From JABDQW01 sp942492025 (GTDB taxonomy: Bacteria; Pseudomonadota; Gammaproteobacteria; SZUA-229), in contig CALODJ010000009.1 of NCBI GenBank assembly GCA_942492025.1, forward strand, positions 186,001-250,000: 64,000 nucleotides of DNA. Reading direction: 5' to 3'. Both the position numbers and the translations under genes were made by a program. This document shows positions 16,870-24,448 of the stretch, one piece after another. Every line of letters begins with the position of its first letter. The stretch's first letter is position 1. Below the pieces are notes generated by a model. That model saw nothing but the letters and a program-made list of their open reading frames with translations, was not told the origin of the DNA and searched no databases.

Positions 16870-17073
16870 ATGATGCTACAAACCGGTGTTTTGACCTTTT
16901 TGGCGATTGCAGTAGCAGCGTGCACCAGCCAGCAAGCCTACGAGGGACTCAAGTCGGGTCGTCGTGCCAACTGTCTTGAATACCCGGAATCAGAGTATCA
17001 GGACTGTGTTGACGAAACCAAGACCGGTTATGAGGAATACCAGCGTCAGCGAGAAGAAATCGTCGGCGATTAA
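16870..17073 (+). CDS. Small lipoprotein (67 aa)
   Basis: The signal MMLQTGVLTFLAIAVAAC has lipobox AVAAC. The short mature part is acidic and contains two cysteines (RANCLEYPE, QDCVDE) that could form a disulfide. It lies 6 bp after the HD hydrolase gene. No family was recognised. A GTG at 16867 is an alternative start. Confidence 0.6.
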   Translation: MMLQTGVLTFLAIAVAACTSQQAYEGLKSGRRANCLEYPESEYQDCVDETKTGYEEYQRQREEIVGD

Positions 17074-17215
17074 GCCTTCCACTTCACATATAGGGATGAA
17101 AGATTTGGCTGGACGCTGTTAGCCTGTCGATATCATCCAGCTATTCGTCGCGAATGCGGATTGCTCCCGATCGCTAGATGATTCAGCTATATTCTATTGA
17201 TAATCAAAGATTTTA

Positions 17216-17366
17216 GGAAATTCTGTTTTTATTCAGAGTTTCCGTGCGGCAGATCGATGTGCCGCCATTTTCAATCACATATGTGATTGAAAGTTAAGAT
17301 AAATAAAAATCGCATTTCTATTTTTCGTGCTCTGATAATTCCTGGATGGAATTATTCAGAGCTTCC
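17216..17366 (+). repeat. Family B repeat, copy 2
   Basis: 151 bp. Left end GGAAATTCTG-TTTTTATTCAGAGTTTCC, right end GAATTATTCAGAGCTTCC, with the palindrome TTTCAATCACATATGTGATTGAAA interior to it. It occupies most of the gap between the lipoprotein and CBS genes and ends 20 bp before the CBS start codon, so it must influence the leader of that gene. Confidence 0.85.
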
Positions 17367-17386
17367 TCACTAACCGGAGACCATCC

Positions 17387-17824
17387 ATGAAAGTCAAGGT
17401 ACATGACCTGATGAGCAAAAGCGTGATCACCGCACAGCCGCACCAGACTGTCGCTGCCATCAAGGAAAAGATGGTCAGACACAAATTAAACAGCATTCCA
17501 GTCGTATCAACCGAGAATGAACCGGTTGGTGTGGTCTCCGCCTCGGACATCGTGGTTGTAGAAAAAGCGGGTATGCCGATCTCTCAGATCATGACCGAAA
17601 AGGTATACACTGTACCGGCATATGATGATGTCTCGGTCGCTGCACGCATCATGCGCAACCATAAAATCCATCATCTGATAGTCACCGAAAACAAAGCATT
17701 GATTGGTATCATCAGCTCATTCGACCTGCTCAAGCTGGTCGAAGAGCACGGTTTTGTGATGAAGAACCCGCCAACACCCAGAACAAAAGGCAAGGGCAAA
17801 CGCGCCAAGGCCGAACTGGATTGA
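17387..17824 (+). CDS. CBS-domain pair protein
   Basis: Two CBS domains fill the 145 residues: first VHDLMSKSVITAQPHQTVAA through PVGVVSASDIVV, second ISQIMTEKVYTVPAYDDVS through LIGIISSFDLLKLV. The C-terminus is a short basic tail (PRTKGKGKRAKAELD). CBS pairs bind adenine nucleotides such as AMP or ATP and act as regulatory modules. As a free-standing protein its partner is unknown. It is preceded immediately by a family B repeat. Confidence 0.85.
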   Translation: MKVKVHDLMSKSVITAQPHQTVAAIKEKMVRHKLNSIPVVSTENEPVGVVSASDIVVVEKAGMPISQIMTEKVYTVPAYDDVSVAARIMRNHKIHHLIVTENKALIGIISSFDLLKLVEEHGFVMKNPPTPRTKGKGKRAKAELD

Positions 17825-17844
17825 TAATTTATCAGGGATTCATG

Positions 17845-17966
17845 CCGCAGAGACGCTGAGGCGCGGAGAAATCTTTAGACAGGCGTGCGTTTTCACAGGC
17901 TGAATTCGCCTAACACCCTATAACTCTCCTTCAAGTCACCGTCATCAGATCACATCTTCTCTGCGG
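17845..17966. repeat. Inverted repeat (CCGCAGAGA / TCTCTGCGG)
   Basis: The arms CCGCAGAGA (17845-17853) and TCTCTGCGG (17958-17966) flank about 100 bp including GACGCTGAGGCGCGGAG, a segment of a common dispersed bacterial repeat type. It separates the CBS gene from the convergent acyltransferase gene and may act as a bidirectional hairpin. Confidence 0.5.
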
Positions 17967-17978
17967 TAAATATTTTCA

Positions 17979-18728
17979 CTAATCCAGGTAACGTTGCTGC
18001 CAGCGCAGATACTGCTGGTGTACGTGCTCGGCAAAATCACGCTTGTCGCTAAATCCCTCCGGACTAATCGCATCGTAAACGTAGTAGTTGGCCCTGTTGT
18101 TTTGTGCGGTCATAAAATGCCAGAACTTGTGCAGCAAGGTGTGTGGGTCGTGCCACTCGAAGGTGTCCTGTTCCTCATAATGCAGGAACACCGGCAATAC
18201 GGGAACACCGGTCTTGATGGAGATATCGAAGGCCCCAGTCTGAAAACTGGAGTAAATCCGACGACCCTTACAACCACCCTCGGGAAAAATGGCGATATTT
18301 TGTCCATTATTTACCGCTGCCGTCAATGCCTCGAGCGCAGCATGTCGCGAGTCACGATCATCACGCTTGACGAAGATGGTACCCGAGCGGTAGCTGATGC
18401 GCCCGATAAAATACCAGCGCCTGACGCCACGCTTGGCCAGTGGGTATATATCGAACAAAGCTGGTATGGCAAAATCCTCAAGAGCGGAAGGGTGGTTGGA
18501 TATCAGGATGTAATGATCCGGTAGCGGCTGGATATTTTTCTGATGCAGGCGCAGATCAACACCTAGTGCGCCGACAAACAACCGGCACCATGCGCGTGAC
18601 AGTTCATGATAATAGCGTCCGGTCAGCGACGCCGGCAGCCATGACATGGCATAGAGCACCAGCGTGAAGACCGAGATCTCCAGCCAGCACCATAATAACC
18701 ACAGCCATTTTGCGACAAATCTGAGCAT
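17979..18728 (-). CDS. 1-acylglycerol-3-phosphate acyltransferase family protein
   Basis: The N-terminus is one or two hydrophobic segments rich in Trp (WLWLLWCWLEISVFTLVL). A PlsC-like acyltransferase domain follows. The first motif reads SNHPSALEDF, in which the canonical HX4D acid position holds Glu with Asp one residue later. The third motif FPEGGCKG and the later VPVLPVF are conserved. Members transfer acyl chains to lysophospholipid or related acceptors at the inner membrane. The acid shift is a subgroup trait rather than a defect as far as can be judged. Confidence 0.75.
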   Translation of the reverse strand: MLRFVAKWLWLLWCWLEISVFTLVLYAMSWLPASLTGRYYHELSRAWCRLFVGALGVDLRLHQKNIQPLPDHYILISNHPSALEDFAIPALFDIYPLAKRGVRRWYFIGRISYRSGTIFVKRDDRDSRHAALEALTAAVNNGQNIAIFPEGGCKGRRIYSSFQTGAFDISIKTGVPVLPVFLHYEEQDTFEWHDPHTLLHKFWHFMTAQNNRANYYVYDAISPEGFSDKRDFAEHVHQQYLRWQQRYLD

Positions 18729-18803
18729 AATATTATCGAGACAGATAATTACCTAAACGTTCTACTCTAGTATTAAAATAGGTCAAAAATCAAAGATTTG
18801 AAA

Positions 18804-19094
18804 ATGAAATACGAGGAATACATCGATACTCTGAAACTGGCGCTTTGTCCGGACTCAATACAACCGTGTTTGCAGGCATTATGGTATGACGCCAGGGGTG
18901 ACTGGGATACCGCACATGGTATTGTGCAGCAAATTGATGATGCCATTGCTGCCCGTATTCACGCCTATTTGCATCGCAAGCAGGGTGACGAATGGAATTC
19001 AAAGTACTGGTACCGTCGAGCAGGCTCCACTTTTCCAGAACATTCAAGCTTCGATCAGGAGTGGGAATCGCTGGTAAACATGCTGCTGGAATAA
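18804..19094 (+). CDS. Conserved-looking hypothetical protein (96 aa)
   Basis: The ATG at 18804 is preferred over the TTG two codons upstream. The product is helical and soluble, with conserved-looking aromatic positions: LQALWYDARGDWDTAHGIVQ, AYLHRKQGDEWNSKYWYRRA and a final LVNMLLE. It has the look of a TPR-like two-helix protein. No named family was recognised. It precedes dsbB by 22 bp and may share its transcript. Confidence 0.6.
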   Translation: MKYEEYIDTLKLALCPDSIQPCLQALWYDARGDWDTAHGIVQQIDDAIAARIHAYLHRKQGDEWNSKYWYRRAGSTFPEHSSFDQEWESLVNMLLE

Positions 19095-19116
19095 TACGAG
19101 AAGTCAATAAATAGCC

Positions 19117-19632
19117 ATGCTGACAAGCTATCAATTAAATCAAATTGCACACATCCGATGGTACTGGTTGGCCCTGCTGACACTTGGGGTCTTGTTCATG
19201 GCTGTTGCGCTTTATTACCAGTATGTACTCGAAGAGTTACCCTGTGTGCTTTGCATCCAGGCGCGTATCTGGGTATCTGCCATTACCGTGGTTGCTGCAT
19301 TCGGCCTGTTGTCGGGCAGCAGAAGGCTTACAATCATTGCCCATGTACTCACTGTGATCTGTTCCGTCGGGCTACTTGAGCGCTCGTATCAGTTGCTGGG
19401 CACCGAGAGAGGATTTATCTTTGGCGATTGCGGTTTCGACCCGGGATTACCCTCCTGGTTCGCACTGGATGAATGGTTACCCACACTGTTTCGTGTTGAA
19501 ACGTCCTGCGGTTATACACCAGAACTGCTACTGGGTATAACCATGGCTGAGGGATTAATCGTATTATCAGCCGCGTTAGTGTTGATTAGCCTTACGCTGA
19601 CTGCGGTAATTCTGGTGAGACAACGAAATTAA
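19117..19632 (+). CDS. dsbB: Disulfide bond formation protein B
   Basis: The 171-residue product has four membrane segments and both DsbB cysteine pairs: ELPCVLCIQAR in the first periplasmic loop, and DCGFDPGLPSWFALDEW plus VETSCGYTPE in the second. DsbB reoxidises periplasmic DsbA and passes electrons to quinone. The conserved Arg of the quinone site is present after the first pair. No dsbA is nearby. Its stop codon overlaps the likely start of the permease gene (TAA within ATTAAA), implying coupling. Confidence 0.9.
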   Translation: MLTSYQLNQIAHIRWYWLALLTLGVLFMAVALYYQYVLEELPCVLCIQARIWVSAITVVAAFGLLSGSRRLTIIAHVLTVICSVGLLERSYQLLGTERGFIFGDCGFDPGLPSWFALDEWLPTLFRVETSCGYTPELLLGITMAEGLIVLSAALVLISLTLTAVILVRQRN

Positions 19633-21127
19633 AATAAACATTTCCAGTTTCGGCTTCATTCTCGGCCTGGTCGTATTTGCCCTGCTGCAGATACTCCCGA
19701 TATTTCCGTCAGAAAATGTAACCAATATGGCTGCAGTTGCCGGGCTCATGGTGACGTGGTGGATTACCGAAGCACTGCCACTGGCCGCTACCGCGCTGGT
19801 ACCACTGGTTCTTTTCCCTTTACTCGGCATTACTTCCGGCAAGGAAGTAGCCGAGGTCTACATGAATTCGACGATTTTCCTTTTCATTGGCGGTTTTGTA
19901 CTGGCGCTGTCGATGCAGCGCTGGGACCTGCACACGCGCATTGCCTTGCGCGTGATCGGCTGGTTTCACGGCAGTGCAATGTACATGCTGCTTGGTTTCA
20001 TGGCAACCAGCGCTTTTCTGTCGATGTGGATTTCAAATACCGCCACAGCAACCATGCTTCTGCCCATTGGCCTTGCTGTTTACGCTCGTGCAGCAACGCA
20101 GTTAACTGAACGCGATCAACAAAATTTGCTAACCGCAATGATGCTCGGTATCGCCTATTCCTGCTCGATCGGCGGGACGGCCACTCTGATTGGCACGCCG
20201 CCTAATCTGGCCATGCAGCGCATTTTCCTGATCACGTTTCCCGACGCTGCTGACATTACGTTCGCCCAATGGCTGCTGTTTGCTTTACCGCTATCAATCA
20301 CCCTGTTGATCATTACCTGGCTTGTCATCGCTTATCGTTACACTGGCAGAAACTTTGCAGCCTTACAGTTCACAACCAGCGAACTCCAGGAGATATCCCG
20401 CAAGCCGATGAGTTTTGAAGAGAAGGCTGTGGCTCTGGTATTCTCTTTGACCGCGTTTTGCTGGATGTTCCGTCAGGATATTATTATCGGCGCCATCACC
20501 ATCCCGGGCTGGTCCAAACTGTTCGACAATGCGAACCTGATCAACGACGGCACCATTGCTATAGCTGCGGCCATTCTTTTATTCATCATACCGTCCAGAA
20601 ATAGACGTGACCACTTGCGTCTTGCCGATAGTGAAACGATAAGCAAACTGCCCTGGAATATCGTGCTGCTGTTCGGTGGTGGGTTCGCGCTTGCCAAGGG
20701 TTTTACGGCTAGTGGCCTCTCTGAATATATCGGCCAGCAGTTTATAGGCATGCAGGGCATGGACCCCTTAGCGTTGGTTTCTGGTATTTCATCCATCGTT
20801 ATTTTTCTGACGGAAGTGACTTCGAATACTGCCACATCGCAGATACTGTTGCCCGTTGTGGCCTCGGTCGCAAAACAAATCGAAATCAACCCGCTATTAT
20901 TGATGCTGCCGGTAACCTTATCGGCCTCGATGGCGTTCATGATGCCGGTGGCCACACCGCCCAATGCCATCGTATTTGCTTCCGGCCGCTTGCACATTCG
21001 CGATATGATTAAAACAGGCCTGATCATTAATCTGCTTGCCATCTTTTTGATTACATTACATACCTGGTTTGTCGGCACTGCTGTGTTCGACATCGATATC
21101 ACCACGATGCCGGTATGGGCCAGATGA
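19628..21127 (+). CDS. DASS/SLC13 family sodium:anion symporter, probable ATT start
   Basis: From 19727 onward the product matches divalent anion:sodium symporters: VTWWITEALPLAATALVPL, FIGGFVLALSMQRW, MWISNTATATMLLPIG, GGTATLIGTPPNLAM, and TEVTSNTATSQILLPV with the two SNT motifs intact. The first helix of the family lies upstream of 19727, in the same frame (FGFILGLVVFALLQILPIFP), but the only starts there are ATT at 19628, 8 bases after GGTGAG, or other rare codons; TGA at 19616 closes the frame. No ATG, GTG or TTG exists. An ATT start is the best reading. Total length would be 499 residues. Substrates of the family are sulfate or dicarboxylates. Confidence 0.75.
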   Translation: MKINISSFGFILGLVVFALLQILPIFPSENVTNMAAVAGLMVTWWITEALPLAATALVPLVLFPLLGITSGKEVAEVYMNSTIFLFIGGFVLALSMQRWDLHTRIALRVIGWFHGSAMYMLLGFMATSAFLSMWISNTATATMLLPIGLAVYARAATQLTERDQQNLLTAMMLGIAYSCSIGGTATLIGTPPNLAMQRIFLITFPDAADITFAQWLLFALPLSITLLIITWLVIAYRYTGRNFAALQFTTSELQEISRKPMSFEEKAVALVFSLTAFCWMFRQDIIIGAITIPGWSKLFDNANLINDGTIAIAAAILLFIIPSRNRRDHLRLADSETISKLPWNIVLLFGGGFALAKGFTASGLSEYIGQQFIGMQGMDPLALVSGISSIVIFLTEVTSNTATSQILLPVVASVAKQIEINPLLLMLPVTLSASMAFMMPVATPPNAIVFASGRLHIRDMIKTGLIINLLAIFLITLHTWFVGTAVFDIDITTMPVWAR

Positions 21128-21179
21128 TATACTTGCACAGTGTTCTTCACGGCATTGTAAAACAGGCTGAAGTATTCTG

Positions 21180-21893
21180 ATGACTAAGGATGAGAAACAG
21201 GCGCAAACCACATCCATACCTTCATCTTCAAGGCGGTTCAATATCTGGCAACTCAGTACTTTTATTTTACTGGCGACATTACTGACGTTGTCCAGCGTCT
21301 GGTTATTGAACACGGTATTATTTCCGTCAGAATTCAAGCCAGTCACGCTGAATGCTGCAGAGCAGCAGTTATTGGACCGTAAACTGGAGACGTTTGAACG
21401 GTTGCAGTCTCAAACCGACCGCAGGGCAGCACGTTCAAGGCCTTTTAGCCATACAGGTGATAGCGCTCTAAAGCCTGAAGCATACTCGGAGCAGGGCGCC
21501 AGCCGGGAGATTCGCCTGAGCGAGAAGGAGCTCAACGCGCTGCTGGCGAAAAACACCGATCTGGCGACACGACTGGCTATTGATCTTTCTGACAATCTGG
21601 CAAGTGCCAAATTACTGGTTCATCTCGATGAAGACTTTCCATTGTTGGGTGGCAATACCATCAAGCTGACAGCCGGTGCCGAACTGGCTTATGCGACGGG
21701 TAAACCGATCGTCAAATTGAAGGGTGTCAGTGTCTGGGGTGTGCCGCTGCCGAATGCCTGGCTGGGCGGCATCAAGAATGTTGATCTAATAGAGGAATTC
21801 GGCCAGGAACCGGGATTCTGGCAGGCCTTCGCCGACGGCGTTGAAACCGTTGAAGTCAGACAAGGAAACCTGCTGATCAAATTAAAAGAATAA
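21180..21893 (+). CDS. Membrane-anchored hypothetical protein (237 aa)
   Basis: One N-terminal membrane segment (STFILLATLLTLSSVWLLN) leaves the rest in the periplasm. The soluble part has a beta-rich C-terminal half (REIRLSEKELNALLAKN, then KLLVHLDEDFPLLGGNTIKL and VEVRQGNLLIKLKE) that recalls lipid- or envelope-associated LolA-like folds, but no named family was recognised. It follows the permease by 52 bp. Confidence 0.55.
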   Translation: MTKDEKQAQTTSIPSSSRRFNIWQLSTFILLATLLTLSSVWLLNTVLFPSEFKPVTLNAAEQQLLDRKLETFERLQSQTDRRAARSRPFSHTGDSALKPEAYSEQGASREIRLSEKELNALLAKNTDLATRLAIDLSDNLASAKLLVHLDEDFPLLGGNTIKLTAGAELAYATGKPIVKLKGVSVWGVPLPNAWLGGIKNVDLIEEFGQEPGFWQAFADGVETVEVRQGNLLIKLKE

Positions 21894-22078
21894 GCATTCA
21901 AGCCCAACCACCCAATTACAGCCCGCATATAGCATGCATTTTCTCGCCTGATTGGCCATCTCCTTTGATATACGGCCAAACGATTGGCGCAATAGGTCAA
22001 GCCCGTTATTCGACGCGACGTTATTCTGAAGCCTGTCAACAAGGTATTTCACATAATACTCAGACCATGAGGTGCATG

Positions 22079-22294
22079 ATGGCGCTGAACATACAGACTA
22101 ATTACTGTGCATGCGGTTGCGGGGGCACCGGCAGGACGAAGTGGCTTCCAGGCCACGACCAGAGATTACGTGCGGCTATTGAACGCGAAGTCGGCGGCCT
22201 GGTTGAGCTCAGACGTATCGTCGAAGAATTACTGCATCGCAGCATTGATTTGCATCAGCTTAAAAACAACGGGAGACACCTGCTCGATTATTAA
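22079..22294 (+). CDS. Small zinc-ribbon-like protein (71 aa)
   Basis: The ATG at 22079 follows GAGG by about six bases (ATG at 22076 is equally possible). The N-terminus has a cysteine cluster, TNYCACGCGGTGRTKWLPGH, followed by DQRL and a helical tail. C-x-C-x-C with a GHD-type histidine looks like a small metal-binding module found beside HNH and GIY-YIG-like genes in some mobile regions. No function is assigned. Its partner downstream at 22344 is a GIY-YIG-like protein. Confidence 0.5.
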   Translation: MALNIQTNYCACGCGGTGRTKWLPGHDQRLRAAIEREVGGLVELRRIVEELLHRSIDLHQLKNNGRHLLDY

Positions 22295-22343
22295 GCACAT
22301 GAGAGTAACACCGTAATACCAGGCACATACGCAGGAGACTATC

Positions 22344-22766
22344 ATGTCAAAAAACACGCAAGCATCGCAGCACAATGTTTATGTCATTGAACTCGACAAG
22401 GAAGTACTGCAATTTAAAGATTTCGTTATGGCCAATCCCGCCTATAAAGAGGGTATGCCCTGTCTTTTTGTTGGTGAAACACGGCATACTCCAAAAAAAC
22501 GATTTAACTATCATCTAGTTGGATACAAGAGTCACGAATATGTCAGAAGATATGCACGACGTCTCGCTCCGGAATACTATGCAAACTTGAATCCAGTGAA
22601 TTGCGATCAGGCTAAAGAAGTCGAGAACCACCTGGCCGCAAAGTTGAAAGCAATGGGTTATGCGGTATGGCAACATGCTGATATATTGAATACCCGGCAC
22701 ACGAAAAATGCCATACTCAGACAAGTCATGGTCCCAGGCACTAGCACTTCGGTGAGGCATAGCTAA
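22344..22766 (+). CDS. GIY-YIG-like domain protein (140 aa)
   Basis: Start codon ATG 22344 follows AGGAGA. The product opens with the pattern NVYVIELDKEV and CLFVGETRHTPKKRFNYHLVG, which recalls the Y-V and Y-V-G-x-T strands plus conserved Arg and His of the GIY-YIG nuclease fold; a Glu in the helix EVENHLAAKLKAMGYAVW could be the metal ligand. The classical GIY tripeptide is absent, so activity is uncertain. It follows the small metal-binding protein by about 50 bp. Confidence 0.5.
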   Translation: MSKNTQASQHNVYVIELDKEVLQFKDFVMANPAYKEGMPCLFVGETRHTPKKRFNYHLVGYKSHEYVRRYARRLAPEYYANLNPVNCDQAKEVENHLAAKLKAMGYAVWQHADILNTRHTKNAILRQVMVPGTSTSVRHS

Positions 22767-22803
22767 CACAGGTTTTCTCAGCGCCTTCGTGCGCTGTTCT
22801 GCA

Positions 22804-22838
22804 AACCCGCATTCTCACCGCTGGTGAGAATGCGGGTT
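22804..22838. repeat. Compact palindrome of family A type
   Basis: AACCCGCATTCTCACC-GCT-GGTGAGAATGCGGGTT, a perfect 16-bp stem with a 3-nt loop. It reads as two family A ends joined back to back without a body. It lies between the GIY-YIG-like gene and the hydrolase-TlpA gene and may act as a terminator-like hairpin. Confidence 0.75.
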
Positions 22839-22944
22839 AACGCCCTTCTTGAACTGGTTCTCAGACGGCATAACGACCACGGAAAAAGTCCGCTACACTG
22901 AAACAGATGATAATATTCAATGTTATTGTTTTCAGTTGGTCAAC

Positions 22945-24255
22945 ATGCAATCTGATCCGCCCTGTCCTGAATCTATCAAAAATTCCATCCTCGTAACGAT
23001 GGTTGGGAGCTGTCTGCTACTGATCGCCGAAATCGTGTTGGGTGCGGTACCCGTTGAAGAGATTACCGTTGAGGTTGAAGATGTCGATCTGTCACTTCGC
23101 CGTTTTGATGCGCAGGGAGAACACCTGATCATCTGGGTATCACCTGGATTCGGTGATTTACAGCGCGCTTACGAAGTTGCATACGCGATCAGTAAGCGTG
23201 GCATCGAGGTCTGGCACATTGATCTGGCAGAAAGCCTGTTCCTGCCGCCGGGAACGAACACTCTGCGTGCCCTCGATGGACGTTATGTTGCAGGGCTCAT
23301 CAAGTTAGCCCACCGTCAGACCGGTAAAAATATTACCTTGATGACACGTTCCTACGCTGCGCTTCCCGTTCTGCGTGGCGCTCGTCTGTGGCAGTTACAT
23401 TCATCCGATGAAGCGCATGAAACAACAGCTTACCTTACCGGTGCCATCCTGTTTTCTCCGGAGTTATACAGTGAAATACCACCACTGGGGTCCGAACCCG
23501 TTTTTGATCCCATCACATCTGCAAGCAATATCCCGATCATGCTATATCAGGCGGGACAACACGGTAACCGCTGGCAACTTGATAAAACATTAGAACTGCT
23601 GCAAAACGGTGGCGCTCCCGTCTACCTGAAGATTCTGCCAGGTGTAACCGGTGTTTTTTATCTCAATGACACAGCCGCAGAAACCCATGCCGTGCTCAAG
23701 AAACTGCCTGGAGAGATTGAGCGCGTGCTAGCCATGCTGAAGCGCGTGCCAACGCCAACGGCTGCATTATCACTGCATGGTAGTGACACGCGCGGGCAGA
23801 GCAACCTTGACATGACGCTCGAGCCCTTCAGCAGTCCTATGCAAGCGCGTGCGATTGAGCTGAAAAATGTCAAGGGTGAAATGTTCACTCGTCATGACTT
23901 TACTGGCAGGGTCACACTGGTCAACTTCTGGGCGACCTGGTGTGGACCGTGCATTGAGGAAATACCTGCATTAAACCGATTACGGCAACGTATGCAGGAG
24001 AAGCCCTTCGAACTCATATCGATCAATTATGCGGAGAAACCGCAGCAGATTCGTGAGTTTCTCAACCTGGTCGAGGTCGACTTTCCAGTCCTGCTGGATG
24101 AAGATGGCAGCTATACAGCAAAATGGAATGTTCTGGTGTATCCGGCAACTTTTGTCATTGCCACGGATGGGACGATAGCCTACGGCGTCAACGGAGCGAT
24201 CGAATGGGACAGTGACGATATTGTCCTCAAGCTCGAGGCCTTGATGAAGCATTAA
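22945..24255 (+). CDS. Fusion of an alpha/beta-hydrolase-like domain to a TlpA-type thioredoxin
   Basis: The start at 22945 gives a short hydrophobic export signal or anchor (SILVTMVGSCLLLIAEIVLG); the frame is open further to 22849. Residues of about 45-270 look like an alpha/beta hydrolase (LIIWVSPGFGD, EVWHIDLAESLF, NITLMTRSYAALPVL with the nucleophile region changed from G-x-S-x-G to TRSYA). The last 130 residues are a TlpA/ResA-like thioredoxin (TLVNFWATWCGPCIEEIPAL, catalytic CxxC at about residue 332, LVYPATFVIATDGTI). A periplasmic redox role is likely for the second half. The function of the first is unclear. Confidence 0.7.
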   Translation: MQSDPPCPESIKNSILVTMVGSCLLLIAEIVLGAVPVEEITVEVEDVDLSLRRFDAQGEHLIIWVSPGFGDLQRAYEVAYAISKRGIEVWHIDLAESLFLPPGTNTLRALDGRYVAGLIKLAHRQTGKNITLMTRSYAALPVLRGARLWQLHSSDEAHETTAYLTGAILFSPELYSEIPPLGSEPVFDPITSASNIPIMLYQAGQHGNRWQLDKTLELLQNGGAPVYLKILPGVTGVFYLNDTAAETHAVLKKLPGEIERVLAMLKRVPTPTAALSLHGSDTRGQSNLDMTLEPFSSPMQARAIELKNVKGEMFTRHDFTGRVTLVNFWATWCGPCIEEIPALNRLRQRMQEKPFELISINYAEKPQQIREFLNLVEVDFPVLLDEDGSYTAKWNVLVYPATFVIATDGTIAYGVNGAIEWDSDDIVLKLEALMKH

Positions 24256-24448
24256 TCCGAGACTCTCACCAGCAGGTGAGCAAGCAGGTCAAACAGATTC
24301 GCGTATTTTGTGTTTTTCGGGGCTAACGCGATGTTTTGCTCCTGGCAAATATTGCGCGTATCACCCACCGGCCAAAGCGTCAGCTGAATTCCAGATTTGA
24401 TTTGTGAGAGAATAGCGGCTACGAAACAAAACCACAAAACGACTTATC

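Noticed and set aside
24263..24281. CTCACC-AGCA-GGTGAG hairpin after the hydrolase-TlpA gene
   Set aside because: Only a 6-bp stem; similarity to family A ends is too short to claim.
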